Origin: Polytrichum commune
Taxonomy: Eukaryota > Streptophyta > Polytrichopsida > Polytrichales > Polytrichaceae
Assembly (NCBI GenBank): GCA_950295325.1
Contig: OX485809.1
Coordinates: 994,001 to 1,058,000, forward strand
DNA length: 64,000 nucleotides
Reading direction: 5' to 3'
The number at the start of each line of letters is the position of its first letter. Positions within the stretch are counted from its first letter, which is position 1. The notes under the pieces are model-generated. The model saw only the letters and a list, made by a program, of their open reading frames with translations. It was not told the DNA's origin and did not search any database. Positions 22,501-34,400 of this stretch are shown here, in pieces. The position numbers and the translations under genes were made by a program.

Positions 22501-25500
22501 TTAGTTTTTGATACATTAAATTTGAACGCATACACTAAATGTCAATAATTTTATAAAAGTAAGTAACATTAAATGTAAACTCAAACACTAAATACCAACT
22601 ATGGTAATATGTGGAAGTTACATGCTTGAATTTAATGTTAGTGAGGATATGAAAAAAAAATGATAAAAGGAGAACTCCAGCATACCTTCTAGAATATCTT
22701 CTAACACTAATTGTCAAGGAATTGAAAATTAGTGTTGAGCAGGGAGGGTGGTAAAAAAATTAAATATAATCAAACATTAAATATCATATTTGGTATAGCT
22801 TCTTAATGCCTTTATCCCAAAAAAATCCGACAAGGGGTAAATTCGACAATTTACCCAAGAGTATAGTATCGCAGTCAATAAGAGCTAACATTTTAGAAAA
22901 TATTGGAGGTTTTATTTCTATTTTTTTAAAAGTTGTTTGTAGAAGTTGACTAATAATAGTAATCGACTAGACCAGTCAACCAAAACATTAATTTTTTTCT
23001 ATTGGAATCATCACGACATCAAAAATTACCATGTCCAGGGGTGTCACATCCTAACAACATAGTATTCATGAAAATGTCACATTCACATGTGACAAATAAA
23101 ATTCCAAGGCTGACTTAGTTCCTAGTCTTGTGGAGTGCACTTCACCTTTGAAAAAATTTGCATTTTTGAAACTAATTTTGTACAAACACCTATGGTACAA
23201 GTTCATAGAGCTAAGAAGAAGTCTATTTATGAATGTTATGTTTTGATTGCTATCAAGAGTGTTTGAAGTAACAATGAAAAATATGTGCAGTATACAAGTA
23301 TACATAATTTGCATTTGTAATTCCTAGATCATTACTTGTATGTGCATGAGTTCTTGAATCCTATCAAGCCATTTTACATGTAACAATTGTTGGAACTATA
23401 CATCATTTAAAAGTGTGTCATTACATATTTGAAATGTGCAGCTCCATGTACAAATTCAGAAACATTGTCATATTTAGCCCGTCCTACCCTCTTTCTCACT
23501 AGGTTGTAAAGGGTTGCTTGACTTTATGGTAGGGCTACACTTAATTATGTTTGACTTTTTAGTAGAATTATCATGGGCAGCATTGCCATAACACTACTAG
23601 AAAATGTGTTTCAATATGATTGCAAATCAACTACGTTTTGACAAAGTGTGGGCCACTTTGACCCAAGTCGAACGAGGTTTAAGTTTTCAAGTTTAGTGTT
23701 AGGTTTGCAGTCATTATGGTTACTTGTTCATGCTGTGCATAATTCATGACTCATGTCATGTCCATCTCCTGAATTTATACCAAGCCTAATTGATGAATCA
23801 TTAATTGAGAATGAATTATATCATAAAAGTAGCTACCAAACCATGTCATGAGTATAAAAGTGCAAGTTGGCAACTCTATCTTATTTTAATTGGCAACTCT
23901 ATCTTATTGGATAACACTTGCACTCAATCTTTGCTGCATCAAAGAATCAAACCCTCCACCACTTTGTTAGAGCCAAGTAGCCTAGCCAACTTCACATCCA
24001 AGCTACTTGATGTATAGGATTAAGAATTCATAAAACAACTAGAGTCCATGTAGTTTTCCATTCATTCAAATTTCCTTGAGCCCCAAAGCTTGAATGTAAA
24101 GTGGAGTGGAATGTTTGAACATGAAATCAATGAGAACATAGTTGAGAAGACCTACATGATCTATTTGTATTTTAAGGCTCAATTCTAACTTGATTACAAA
24201 TTTATCATCCGGGGAGGATTTTGGGCATAGTTGGTCGAGATCGTAGTTTTTAAAGTCCAAATAGTTGTATGTTGACATTTTTAGATTTTTCTTTATTAAA
24301 TTGATGTATATTTTATAGATTCTAAACCTCAACCAATCAATTTTCAAACTCAACCAATTCATATGTAACTAGCGTTGGTTCTCCCTATTCATTGTTCACA
24401 TTGGTGTTCTTTTCTTTTTCTTTTGTATTAAAAGTCCACCCCGTGATATTATATATGCTAATGCCTCAAATAATACCCCTTTCTACATTCATGTTAGTTC
24501 GTAAGTCACACGAAGAGTCCACCCTTGGGATACCATGCATGGTAATGCCTCAAATATTACCCCTACATGTTCTCACGTTATGAATAGTCCACCCCCCATG
24601 CAATAGACGAAGCTTGTATGTAAACTCAACATGCAAATGATATTATCTATCACGTGCTCAATTACATCTCCTTGATATCAACTCTTGTGAGCAACATGTT
24701 GCCTACATAGTGATTCTTATAAAAATAAATAAATAAAATCAAAACTTATACACTATAACCTCTCTAACATCACACATGTGACAACCAAAGTGCACGTGCT
24801 TTTAAGGAGGTTTGCAGTGTTAACATAGAAGCGTGATAGTAAAGAATTTAGTGTAGTGTGTGACATAATGGAGAAATATTGAAACTGATGATTCCATACA
24901 TGGGACACAAATAATCTCCCTACCTAATAGAAGCTCATAGGTAGTTGTTGTGAGGGTTTGGGTTGTGGAACTAACCTTTGAAACATATCATCATGCAAGG
25001 AAAATGAGGATATTAACAACACTTAATGTAGAATGAGGCTTGTTGTTTTGGAATGGCATTGCACTCAGTTATAGAGTTTCGTCTATGTCAACTGTTGGTT
25101 AGCTACTAGGCAGTTGTTGTGAGGGTTTTATTTGAAGAATGAAAATTCGGAAGTAGGTCATCATGCAAGGAGAATGAGGATATTAGCAACATCAATTGAA
25201 TGATGGGGAGCGCATTTTTGGCATATACAAAATCAGATGCTCCTCGATGTTGATTTTGTTTTAGGAGGAGCATGTGATTTTATTGTTTGTTTTATAGGTC
25301 TCCTAGCATGATGTTTCAAAGTCTAGTTCCACATTGTCCAAAGATCTTTGGGAAGCTACAACACTGATGACTTTGATGGTCCAGGTGGTCTTTTGTGGTG
25401 CTATATATGTTCTTAGTTTCAGCAGTATTAAAATATGCGGTCAAAAATTCAACTGCACGGATGTAAACCTAAGTATTGGATGTATCTACTGCCAAAAATT

Positions 25501-26380
25501 GTGAGCATTCTGACCACATTTGCTATGTCAGATTGCTATGTATGAGCCCTTGGACTGTGCTTGAAAATTTCACAAAGCATGTTTAAGAAAAGAAAAGAAA
25601 AAAGTAACGTCCGTAGCCAGGTACCGGCGTGATTTTGAGCCCGTTAACCTAATGTTGATCACGGATGTTCATGATACAACATGAGGTGTTATGACTCTTG
25701 TGAGGTGGGCTCGTTTGGTGTACAAATTGTGCCAGGTCATTAGGGTGGTGGGACAGGTTCTTGTTTGTTTTCAAGTTTCCTTTTGTTTAGGATGAGGTAT
25801 GTGAGATATTTGAATGCGTTTTGGTGAATATTTTTCATGAGAGTTTTGATGGTTGATGTTGGGATTTTAAGGTTGGTGAGTTTGTTGATGAAGTAATTGT
25901 GTGCGGCACCTCATACACTTGCTATGATGATAATCAATAAGAGGGTCGTATTTGATGTGTTTGCGTGTGAGGGCTTGGTCCGGGTATCTATCATGACAAT
26001 ATGTGAATTCAATGAACTGGGTTGTGATTGTGGGGGATGGTGAAATTGGTGTTTGTGTGTGGTTTGGGGCTCCGATTAGACATAGGATGTTTGGTCTTAG
26101 TTTGGAGAGGCGGTGACATGTTGTTTGTGAGCATGTACATTATGGGGTTGTTTGTGAGCCCAATATGGTGCCCACATGTGTCCTTAAGCCTGTAAAACCA
26201 TTGAGGATTTACACTTTGAGGTTATTCAATCATATAGAAAAGATAAAAAGAGTGGAACTTAGTATTTAGGATCGCAATTGAGTTAAAACCAGTGCAGGGA
26301 TTAAAATAGATTTTGGTTGGAAGAAGTGATTTGGGCATTAAAAGTTGGGAATGAAAGACTTAGGGTTATGGGAAGTTTTA
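22501..26380. other. Intergenic, dispersed repeats only
   Basis: I see no gene. A degenerate direct repeat lies at 24928-25037 and 25099-25207 (shared AGTTGTTGTGAGGGTTT and TCATCATGCAAGG). The segment 26157-26222 resembles 44116-44175 (shared AGCCCAA, CACATGTGT, TAAAACATT-like order), suggesting an old LTR-type fragment. One copy of a dispersed repeat is listed separately. Confidence 0.45.
24195..24390. repeat. Dispersed repeat, copy 1 of 3
   Basis: It shares order and wording with 55670-55880 and, inverted, 56112-56325: a GGGGAGGATTTTG..GCATA start, CTTTATTAA in the middle, and CAACCAAT..CAAACTCAACC near the end. It is more diverged than the other two copies. Confidence 0.6.
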
Positions 26381-27074
26381 GAGCATCTCCACCCGTTGGC
26401 GGCAACGGGCACGCCAACGGGGGCTTGGCTGGTGCCAAATTAGGTGGCCGGTCGCGGGACCCAGCATCCCCCCCACCGCAGACACTTCGTCGAATGGCTC
26501 CCGGCTCCCGGAAAACAGCTGTCTCCGCTCCTGGAATCAGACAAGTTAGATAAGTTAGATGCAATTATTTGGGATGGGTGGTATTGATCGGGATGCCTGA
26601 TGGATGAGTGGCGACAATGGTGAGATTCTTACTTCACGCTCTATTGCTTACATGTGTGGCGTTATAGATTCTGGGCACTCGATCGGTTGGCCTGACTCCG
26701 GAGACATTTCTTTTCTGGCAGTTGGATCGGCTCGAGAATTGCCTCATGTGAGTTAGTGGTTGCGTATAATCACGATGAACATCGATGTCATCCTAGGCAA
26801 GCACATCGAGAAGCAAGTAGCTGCTCTCTCATCACCCACGAAGAGAGGAACATTGCAATTCGCACACGCATTTCGCCATCGTAGGTTCAGATTACAGCCA
26901 TCAAGATTTAGGCTTCGGAATCAATACAGGATCGGAGAACGGATTGCTAGAAATCCGGGTGAAAAGCAAGGATTTGGAAATATTAGGGTTTCAGACGAGT
27001 TGGGACGCACTGGGTTTTTGCCCAGTTTGTGAATTCGAAGAGGAGGTTGCTGTGATAAAATTCTCTCTCCCTCC

Positions 27075-27082
27075 CTGGGCGA
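27075..27082. repeat. Target-site duplication CTGGGCGA, left copy
   Basis: These eight bases lie directly before the left inverted end GAGGGA. The same eight bases directly follow the right end at 38252-38259. Confidence 0.8.
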
Positions 27083-27225
27083 GAGGGAAGCTAAGACATG
27101 AGCGATGAGCGGTGAGCAATGAGCAGTGAGCGGTAACACGTGAGCAATGAGCAATAACACGTGATCGATGGTGCGAAATATAGTAACTGGGCACGGTTTT
27201 AGGGTACATATTCTAATATTGGCAT
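27083..27225. repeat. Left terminal inverted repeat with heptamer array
   Basis: About eight copies of TGAGCRR, interrupted by TAACACG, occupy 27095-27170. After them come GGGTAC and TATTGGCATTTTTTTCT, which also occur inverted in the right end. The array is a likely transposase or accessory-protein binding region. Confidence 0.75.
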
Positions 27226-27413
27226 TTTTTTCTTTGCAATTTAAGAATTATAAAGTACTCACATTTTGATTGAACAAGAGTGAAGGGAGCACATTATCAT
27301 AGATATTTTTAAAAACCATCAGTCTTTTGTTGATTTTTATTATAAAAATCCACACTAATACATGTCACTTACCAAAATTCTCAAACATGCGGTTGAATAC
27401 AACACTTGGAATA

Positions 27414-30400
27414 TTACTCACATTCTACAACACCTGCAAGTTCAAGGAGTTGCATAACCTCATTGTAGGAGTATGTTGGAGCGTGAATGAATTTGTCACT
27501 ACTGTAATCCACCTTACACAAAAATCTAAACACATAGTAAAGATGTTTGCAATACACCCATTTCCCTTTCTTTCCCAAAGATTGAGATGACATTTTTGTG
27601 AAGTCAGGGCATGTACAATGTGGCATGTCAACAATTGTGACACAATATTTGATGTTATCCTTGGAGACGATGTTGAGTAGGACTCCAAATCTTGGATATG
27701 CAATGGCAGTTACTCCAACCACATAGTAACCGTCCATGAGTCCAGCGCTCTCCCATTTGTTTTTGTGATCTGCCGTCAGTGCTCCTAGATTGCGGCGCAC
27801 CGTCTTTCCAAACCTGGAAGTTGGATGGGCATCTGGTTTTTGTGGTACACGAAAATCCGTCCGAGGAATCGGGAGCGTCGCAATTGTGGAAAGCCTACGG
27901 CGAGGAGAGAGAACCTCCCTTTGTTGTAATTGGAATCCAGCATCTTCGAGCGCCAATACCTCCTGCCTTGAGAGATTGGTACCTATCTTTACAGGCCATG
28001 TGCTGGGTACAATAGGCCAGTCTAACACGTATTTCTTCTTGCTACCACTTACACAACGTTTGATGTCGTCAGGGCAAAACCAAAACTCGTACTCCACATT
28101 GTTGGTGGAGCGGTATTCTTTCTTCAATCCCTTGTATGTAGGAGCAGGGGTGCCATGTTTGTAAGTTCCAACTTTGGCATTGCACAAAGACCCTGTATTG
28201 GCTTGCATCGCCCAACATCTTTTGGCAGAGTTGGATGGCAATCTTGCAATATGCCAATGAGAAGAAGGGCAACCAGTCTCTAACACCGATGTGGTATGTG
28301 CCACACCATACTCTGCAGAATTCAAAGATTCCTCTATGCATGCCCTTTTAACCCTAGTGTTGGGACGAGGAATCGAGTAGTTCACTTTGTCGGGTCGATG
28401 TGAGTCGCAATCTGCACCTGGCGGCAGATCAAGTTTTCGTTTGGTAGATCCAAACAGCTCAGACCCCTCCAAAGCACAATCCCTTGTATTGAGATCTTCA
28501 GCCCCCGGATAGGATTTCATGGCATCTGCTAGTAGCTTTGGATCTCCACACCGGGCAGCAGCCTTCAACTTCAAGGATGCAGAATCAGGGCCTTTACCAG
28601 TAAAACCTCCTCTCAACCACGATCTATAATTTGCAATCTGCATGAATGCACGGATCAAATCGTCCACTGTTGCTTCATAAAGACAAGTCATCTTGTTTCC
28701 AGACTGTTGGAGCCATTTGTTGTGCATTGTCTTTGCAAGGTTACACGTCGGCATTTCTGCACGTTCATCTATATTCATATCCTGTAAACATTACACAAAT
28801 TATAGTAGATTGTATATATCATGGATATTCAAAATTAAATAATATTGGAAAAACATAGTAATAATGCACTTACAAGAATCATATGACCACCCCATTGCCT
28901 ATAACGGAAGTGCCAAAACTCCAACCACTCGGAGAGCCCGTGAATGTCTTCTTCTGTGGCAGCTCCAGATGACAACCACCATGAACGAATAACATGATAT
29001 TTGGTTTCGGCTTCGTCCATTGTTTTCGCGTCTTTGTAATCTTTGCATAGTTGTTTGTGCTGAAACTGCAAAGATGCCTTGGTATATTTTTGCGTCACCT
29101 TGTCCAAGTTTTGTGACCAATGGAAAAGACAAGTGCGCTCACGACCCACCATTGGCAGACTTGGGTCACCTCCACCATATATCTTCCTGACCGCATTCCA
29201 ATTTGCTTGAGCACTGTCCGCCATAAAACCTTTGAAATTCACGGTTAACACTCCATTCTCCGCCATAACAGTATTCAAGTTTTCCCATAAAAGAGTTTGA
29301 GTTGCACCATCTTCAGATTGCATGTCACAACACGCAATGGTCAACACCTTACAATACTTGCTATCGTACACATGACACGCAAGGGTGGTCCAGTCCTTCA
29401 GACGTTTAACGTGGTCAAACATTATCCATGAATTCTCCATATCTCCTCCCTCCTGCATACGCATAACAAGATCCACACCACTCCCCGGAAGATCTATTGA
29501 CATTTTGAAGACAAATACTTTGTCTTTGGACTGTCCGGGGAACCTACTAGCATGAACGTACTTAAAGCTCGAATGGTCTTTGAGCGCCATGATACTATCC
29601 ATCGTACCCATTCCACTACGAACAAATCGCTTTGAGCCGGATACGAAATTCCGACAATTTGGAGAGGCAAGAATACTAAATTTATCCATGACGACCTCCA
29701 AAGACGAACCTGTCAAGTGATGTCTTTCACTGTTTGATGGAGATTTTAGGAGGTAGTCTACCAAAAATTGTTTGCTCGCTGCCATTACTATAGCGGAGTT
29801 TTTGGCAGTGGGTGTTTTTGTGACCTCATTGGCAACACATTGGTATGCAATGTCCAAAGATTCACGGCATGTACCATTGGACACAGGGTGGTCATGCACG
29901 CCTAGATGAATACAAGCCCTGGCCATTTCAGAAGATGTGGAGTGCACATATATTATGCGAGCATGGCATAAAGCTATGCATATAGGTGTGGAATGACAAA
30001 CCTTACATTCCAATTTGGACCTCTCAGGGGCAATAATACCCATAGAGAATGGGGTAGGAGTTGATCCGGCCCATTCGGTGTTGTTGCGCTCGCCTGCATT
30101 GCGATGCATATAATCACAAAAATCATTAGAGCATTGGAGATGACCTGCACAAGTAGAACGTCTGAAGGTTAATCCAAAATCATTTTGGATATTTGTGGTT
30201 TTGGTGGTGCACCAAGGATGTCCATCGCACATCTTATCCATGTCATCAATCGAACGACCATAGGCGCTTGGAACTCCAAATGGCACAGGGGGCAATACAA
30301 ACAAAATGTCACCGTCAAAAGAGGAGGGCAAATACTTAACATCTCGCATCTCTATGCTATCAAAATCAATGGACGCAAGATCTGACTTGGATCTTTTCCT

Positions 30401-31009
30401 AGACTTTGTTTGTTTCAATGCGTCGACAATATTCATACCCACTGATGAAGAAAAATTGTGTAGCGGGGGACGTTGTGATACTGAACCATGGTGTGCCACC
30501 TTCACATACAGAGGACTGTAAGGAGTTTTGGGAAGATCCATAGGGGGTTTTGAAGGGGTGGAATCTTTACTTCTAAATGGAAATGGTGATGTATCAGAAA
30601 AGTCAACAACAGCACAAATGTCATCTTCAGAATCTGACAACACTATTATACTATCATCAGTAGGTTCCAATTTAACAGTGACGATACTTGGAACTTGAAC
30701 AGTTGATGTACTAGATTCATTTGTCAAAATGACAGTAGAAGCTTGCATCTGAGAATCAAAGAGTCCCATAACTCTATATGAACCAGGTCCTAAACTCCAC
30801 ATAGAACCACCCTCACTTCTATTCTTTTGCATCAAGATTGTTCTAGACACCTCTCCACCTACAGAGTATATCTCTTGCTCGACGTACATGGTTCCTACTT
30901 GGAGGTTGAATCTCAAACCAAGCAAATCTTCTAAAACAACTACACAACCATCACTTTCAAGAGGCAAAATGAAGGGTATAAAGGATCCATGAGCACAGAT
31001 GGTAGCCAT
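27414..31009 (-). CDS. Intact two-exon transposase with SWIM zinc finger
   Basis: Exon 1 is 31009-28874 and ends at a GTAAGT donor. Exon 2 is 28781-27414 after ...TTTACAG. The junction is phase 0 and there are no internal stops, giving about 1,167 residues. Seen in order: SUMO-interaction-like motif IIVLSDSEDD (residues 121-130); basic KSRKRSK (about 202-208); a Cys/His DNA-binding region with TCAGHLQCSNDFCDY (286-300), CKVC (335-338) and HLGVHDHP (369-376), of WRKY-GCM1 or FAR1 style. The catalytic core region has FMADSAQANWNAVR (second Asp, about 598) and CLFHWSQNL (about 627-635). A SWIM finger CTCPDF...CKH lies near the C-terminus. It would cut and join the element's ends. It starts 430 bases from the divergent cargo gene. 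Confidence 0.85.
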
Positions 31010-31437
31010 GAAGAATGTGTGGATGCAATGTACATCATACTATGGAAAACATGACCTATTTGTATTGTGTCTTGGCAATCTTAATCCATGGACTTGAAAA
31101 ATATACTATATGAATGTCTATTGAAAGACATGGTGCACATGGGCTGGTAGGTGTAAAGAAGGTAATGCCAGTTGTTGATTATATTAGGTAGACAATGACC
31201 AATGTAAGGAAGATATTTTAATAGCGTATCTTTAGCTTTCAAATAAAATTCAATATCTTAATGTTTGGGTTCTAAAGATGGTGGTGGTGGGCCTTTAATA
31301 ATTCCTAAATCCCAAAGAAGAAGAAGACATAATGAGTGATGATCTGTTTCAAACTTCTTACAACTTCAAAGTGAGGTAGAGCTTTTAGGTTATGCAAAAA
31401 GCGAATGTAGAGAATTGATAGATTTTTAAGGTTGCAA
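31010..31437. promoter_or_regulatory. Shared promoter region between divergent genes
   Basis: A 428-bp AT-rich interval separates the start codons of the transposase (minus) and the ParB-methyltransferase-like gene (plus). No single TATA box stands out. The layout implies the two genes are expressed from one bidirectional region. Confidence 0.5.
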
Positions 31438-34400
31438 ATGCAAGAACGGGATTATGCGACACCAACAAAGCGGAAGAGAAAGAGGGGTGGTTTTAAGTAC
31501 TCCACCAAAAAAGCATTGGCGAGATCAAGAATGGGGAAAAGATTGAGTAGGGTCGATGAGGGAGAGGCATTTTTGACATCGAGAACTATATTGTTTAAGC
31601 CCGGAGACGAAGATACTTACACTGATGGGCTCGGCTCAACACCTTACATTGGAGGCGAACCCAATACAGAAAGAATTACGGACACCCAGGAATCTTCTGG
31701 AGCCGAGGATGAAGGGGAGACTCAATATACAAGAGAAGTAAGACTCAATATTCATTTCTCACTTTGTAAATTCAATTGCAAGTTTTATACACATGTTGAA
31801 AGTACAATTGATATGAAGGTGGATACATATATTTTTTGTGGGCAAATATATGTTAAAATTTTGAAATTTGAGATTTTTGGGTAATACCTAAGTGAAGTCG
31901 TTCTTGAAATGGATGTCATTGAGGTGAAGGTTATGTAGTTGACCATATACATTGTTACATTTACGGTTGAGAACTCAAATAAGTCATAGTTGACGTGTGT
32001 ATCCTTGAGGGTGAAGGTAAACATCGAGGACGAGGAAGAAGAAGACAACTTGAATGAAGATGAAGAAGGAGAGGATGGTATAAAAGATGAACTAAGAGGA
32101 GGCTTGATAGACGAAGCAAGAGGAAGCATGGAAATCGATGGAGGAGGCGACTTCACCGCCGCCCAAAAATCTCAGGCAAGCATTTTGAAAGTAAACTTGA
32201 ATGCTTGAAATGTTTCTTAAAGATTGAGGACACGGATTTCATCACTTCCTCCTTACCCTTGGTTTCATAAGGTGCTGAGAATGAGACATTAACCCACAAA
32301 ATAAAGAAATAATGAAGCAAGAAAACCCTAAAATGAGTCTCGGTTCCGAGATTAGGTTTTTTGAAATTTCTGGGTTTTCTTCTTGCCTCTTCAATTCTTG
32401 CTTTTGTGTTTCTTTTCGCACTTCTTTGTGTTCATTGCTTATGTCTTGCTTTGATATACATGCTTAGAAGTTATTATGTAGTTTGCTTGATGGGTTTGTA
32501 GTGTATTCAAAAATTTCAATGAAGAAGCTTCATTGTTGAAATTGAAGCTTGAAATGGTTCTATAAGGTTAAGAACACGGATTTGATCACCTCCATCCCAC
32601 CCTAGGTTTCATAAGGTTCTGAAAATTAGGCATTTGTGACCACAAAAGCAAGAATTGAAGAGGCAAGAAGAAAACCCTAAAATCTCAAAAAAATGAGTCT
32701 CGGTTCCAAGACTAGGTTTTTTGAAATTTCTGGGTTTTCTTCTTGCTCTTCAATTCTTGCTTTTGTCTTTCTTTTTGCACTTGTTTGGGTTCATTGCTTG
32801 TGTCTTGCCTTGATAGGTATGCTTACAAGTTATTGATAAGTATGCTTGATGGGTTAGTATGTGGTTTCAAGAATTTCAATGAAGAAGCTTCAAGCTTGAT
32901 ATTCAAGCTTGAAATGAATCTATAAGTTTGAGGTCACGGATTTCATGACCTCCCGCTCACCCTTGGTTTGGTAAGGTACTGAAAATGGGGACATTGATGT
33001 GTACAACAAGAAGAAATGAAGAAGTTAGAAAAAACTTCAAAATTCCGAAAAAATGAGTTTCGGTTCCAAGACTAGGTTTTTTGAAATTTCTGGGTTTTCT
33101 TCTTGCTCTTCAATTTTTGCTTTTGTCTTTCTTTTTGCACTTATTTGGGTTCATTGCTTGTGTCTTGCCTTGATAGGTATGCTTACAAGTTATTGATAAG
33201 TATGCTTGATGGGTTAGTATGTGGTTTCAAGAATTTCAATGAAGAAGCTTCAAGCTTGATATTCAAGCTTGAAATGAATCTATAAGTTTGAGGTCACGGA
33301 TTTCATGACCTCCCGCTCACCCTTGGTTTGGTAAGGTACTGAAAATGGGGACATTGATGTGTACAAAAAGAAGAAATGAAGAAGTTAGAAAAAACTTCAA
33401 AATTCCGAAAAAATGAGTTTCGGTTCCAAGACTAGGTTTTTTGAAATTTCTGGGTTTTCTTCGTGCTCTTCAATTCTTGCTTTTGTCTTTCTTTTTGCAC
33501 TTGTTTAAGTTCATTGCTTGTGTCTTGCTTTAATGTGTATATTTGGAGGTTGTTAGATAGTTTGTTTGTTGTTATTGCGGTGTATCCTAGAATTTCAATG
33601 AAGAATCTTCAATGTTGAAATTGTTGCTTTAAATGGTTCTAAGAGGTTGAGGGCTTAGTTTTTTTTCTTTGAATGGTTAATTTTTATGTAATTTGATTGA
33701 ATGTTATTTGTGGTTTCATAGTTATGTGTTAATTTCATTTCATTTGTTATTCGAATTTCAGGATGGTGGAGATGACGATGGCGGTCCCCCACTGCCCAAT
33801 GATTTGTTAAATGTGGAAGAGACTATATTTCATATGCGAGATTTACAAAATACAAACTTCAATTCTTTGATTGGAGGACTTCGTATGAAGCCGTTCTCAA
33901 AGTCAAGAGTTTCAATCCCTCTTTGTCGGTTAATATCGTTGCCTATTGTGAGGCCAATATTGGAAATCGATGTCCAGCTTTTGGAGAATGAATTTGTGAA
34001 TGGTTATAGGGAGGGTGATAGGGTACTGTATGTATCTCCATATGACAAAGATGGAAATACTATGGATATTCGGGATGAAGACACTTGGAGAGAACATTGG
34101 CAATCTTTCAATAAATCATTTGAGGAAATCCTTAAGAATGATAAGGATTATGAAAGGTTTTGTGGTAAAATGTTCTTTGTTTGGGAGGGTAACCATCGGG
34201 TGACAGCTTGGCGCCGCCATATCGATAAGGTCCATGGAGAAGATAAAGAGTGGTATTACTCTGTTGATTGTATAGTACTTGAATCAACCGGTTCGGTGGC
34301 TCTTCTTCTAAATGCTATGCATGATGTGAACATGTATGTTTTATGTTCCGATGTTTATTTATTTATTTATTGTTTATAATTATAAAATTATAAAATTTAT

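Noticed and set aside
32743-33285. Two identical 60-codon frames 360 bp apart
   Set aside because: They are produced by the tandem repeat; the start is not ATG-supported in other units and the frame is lost in the outer copies.
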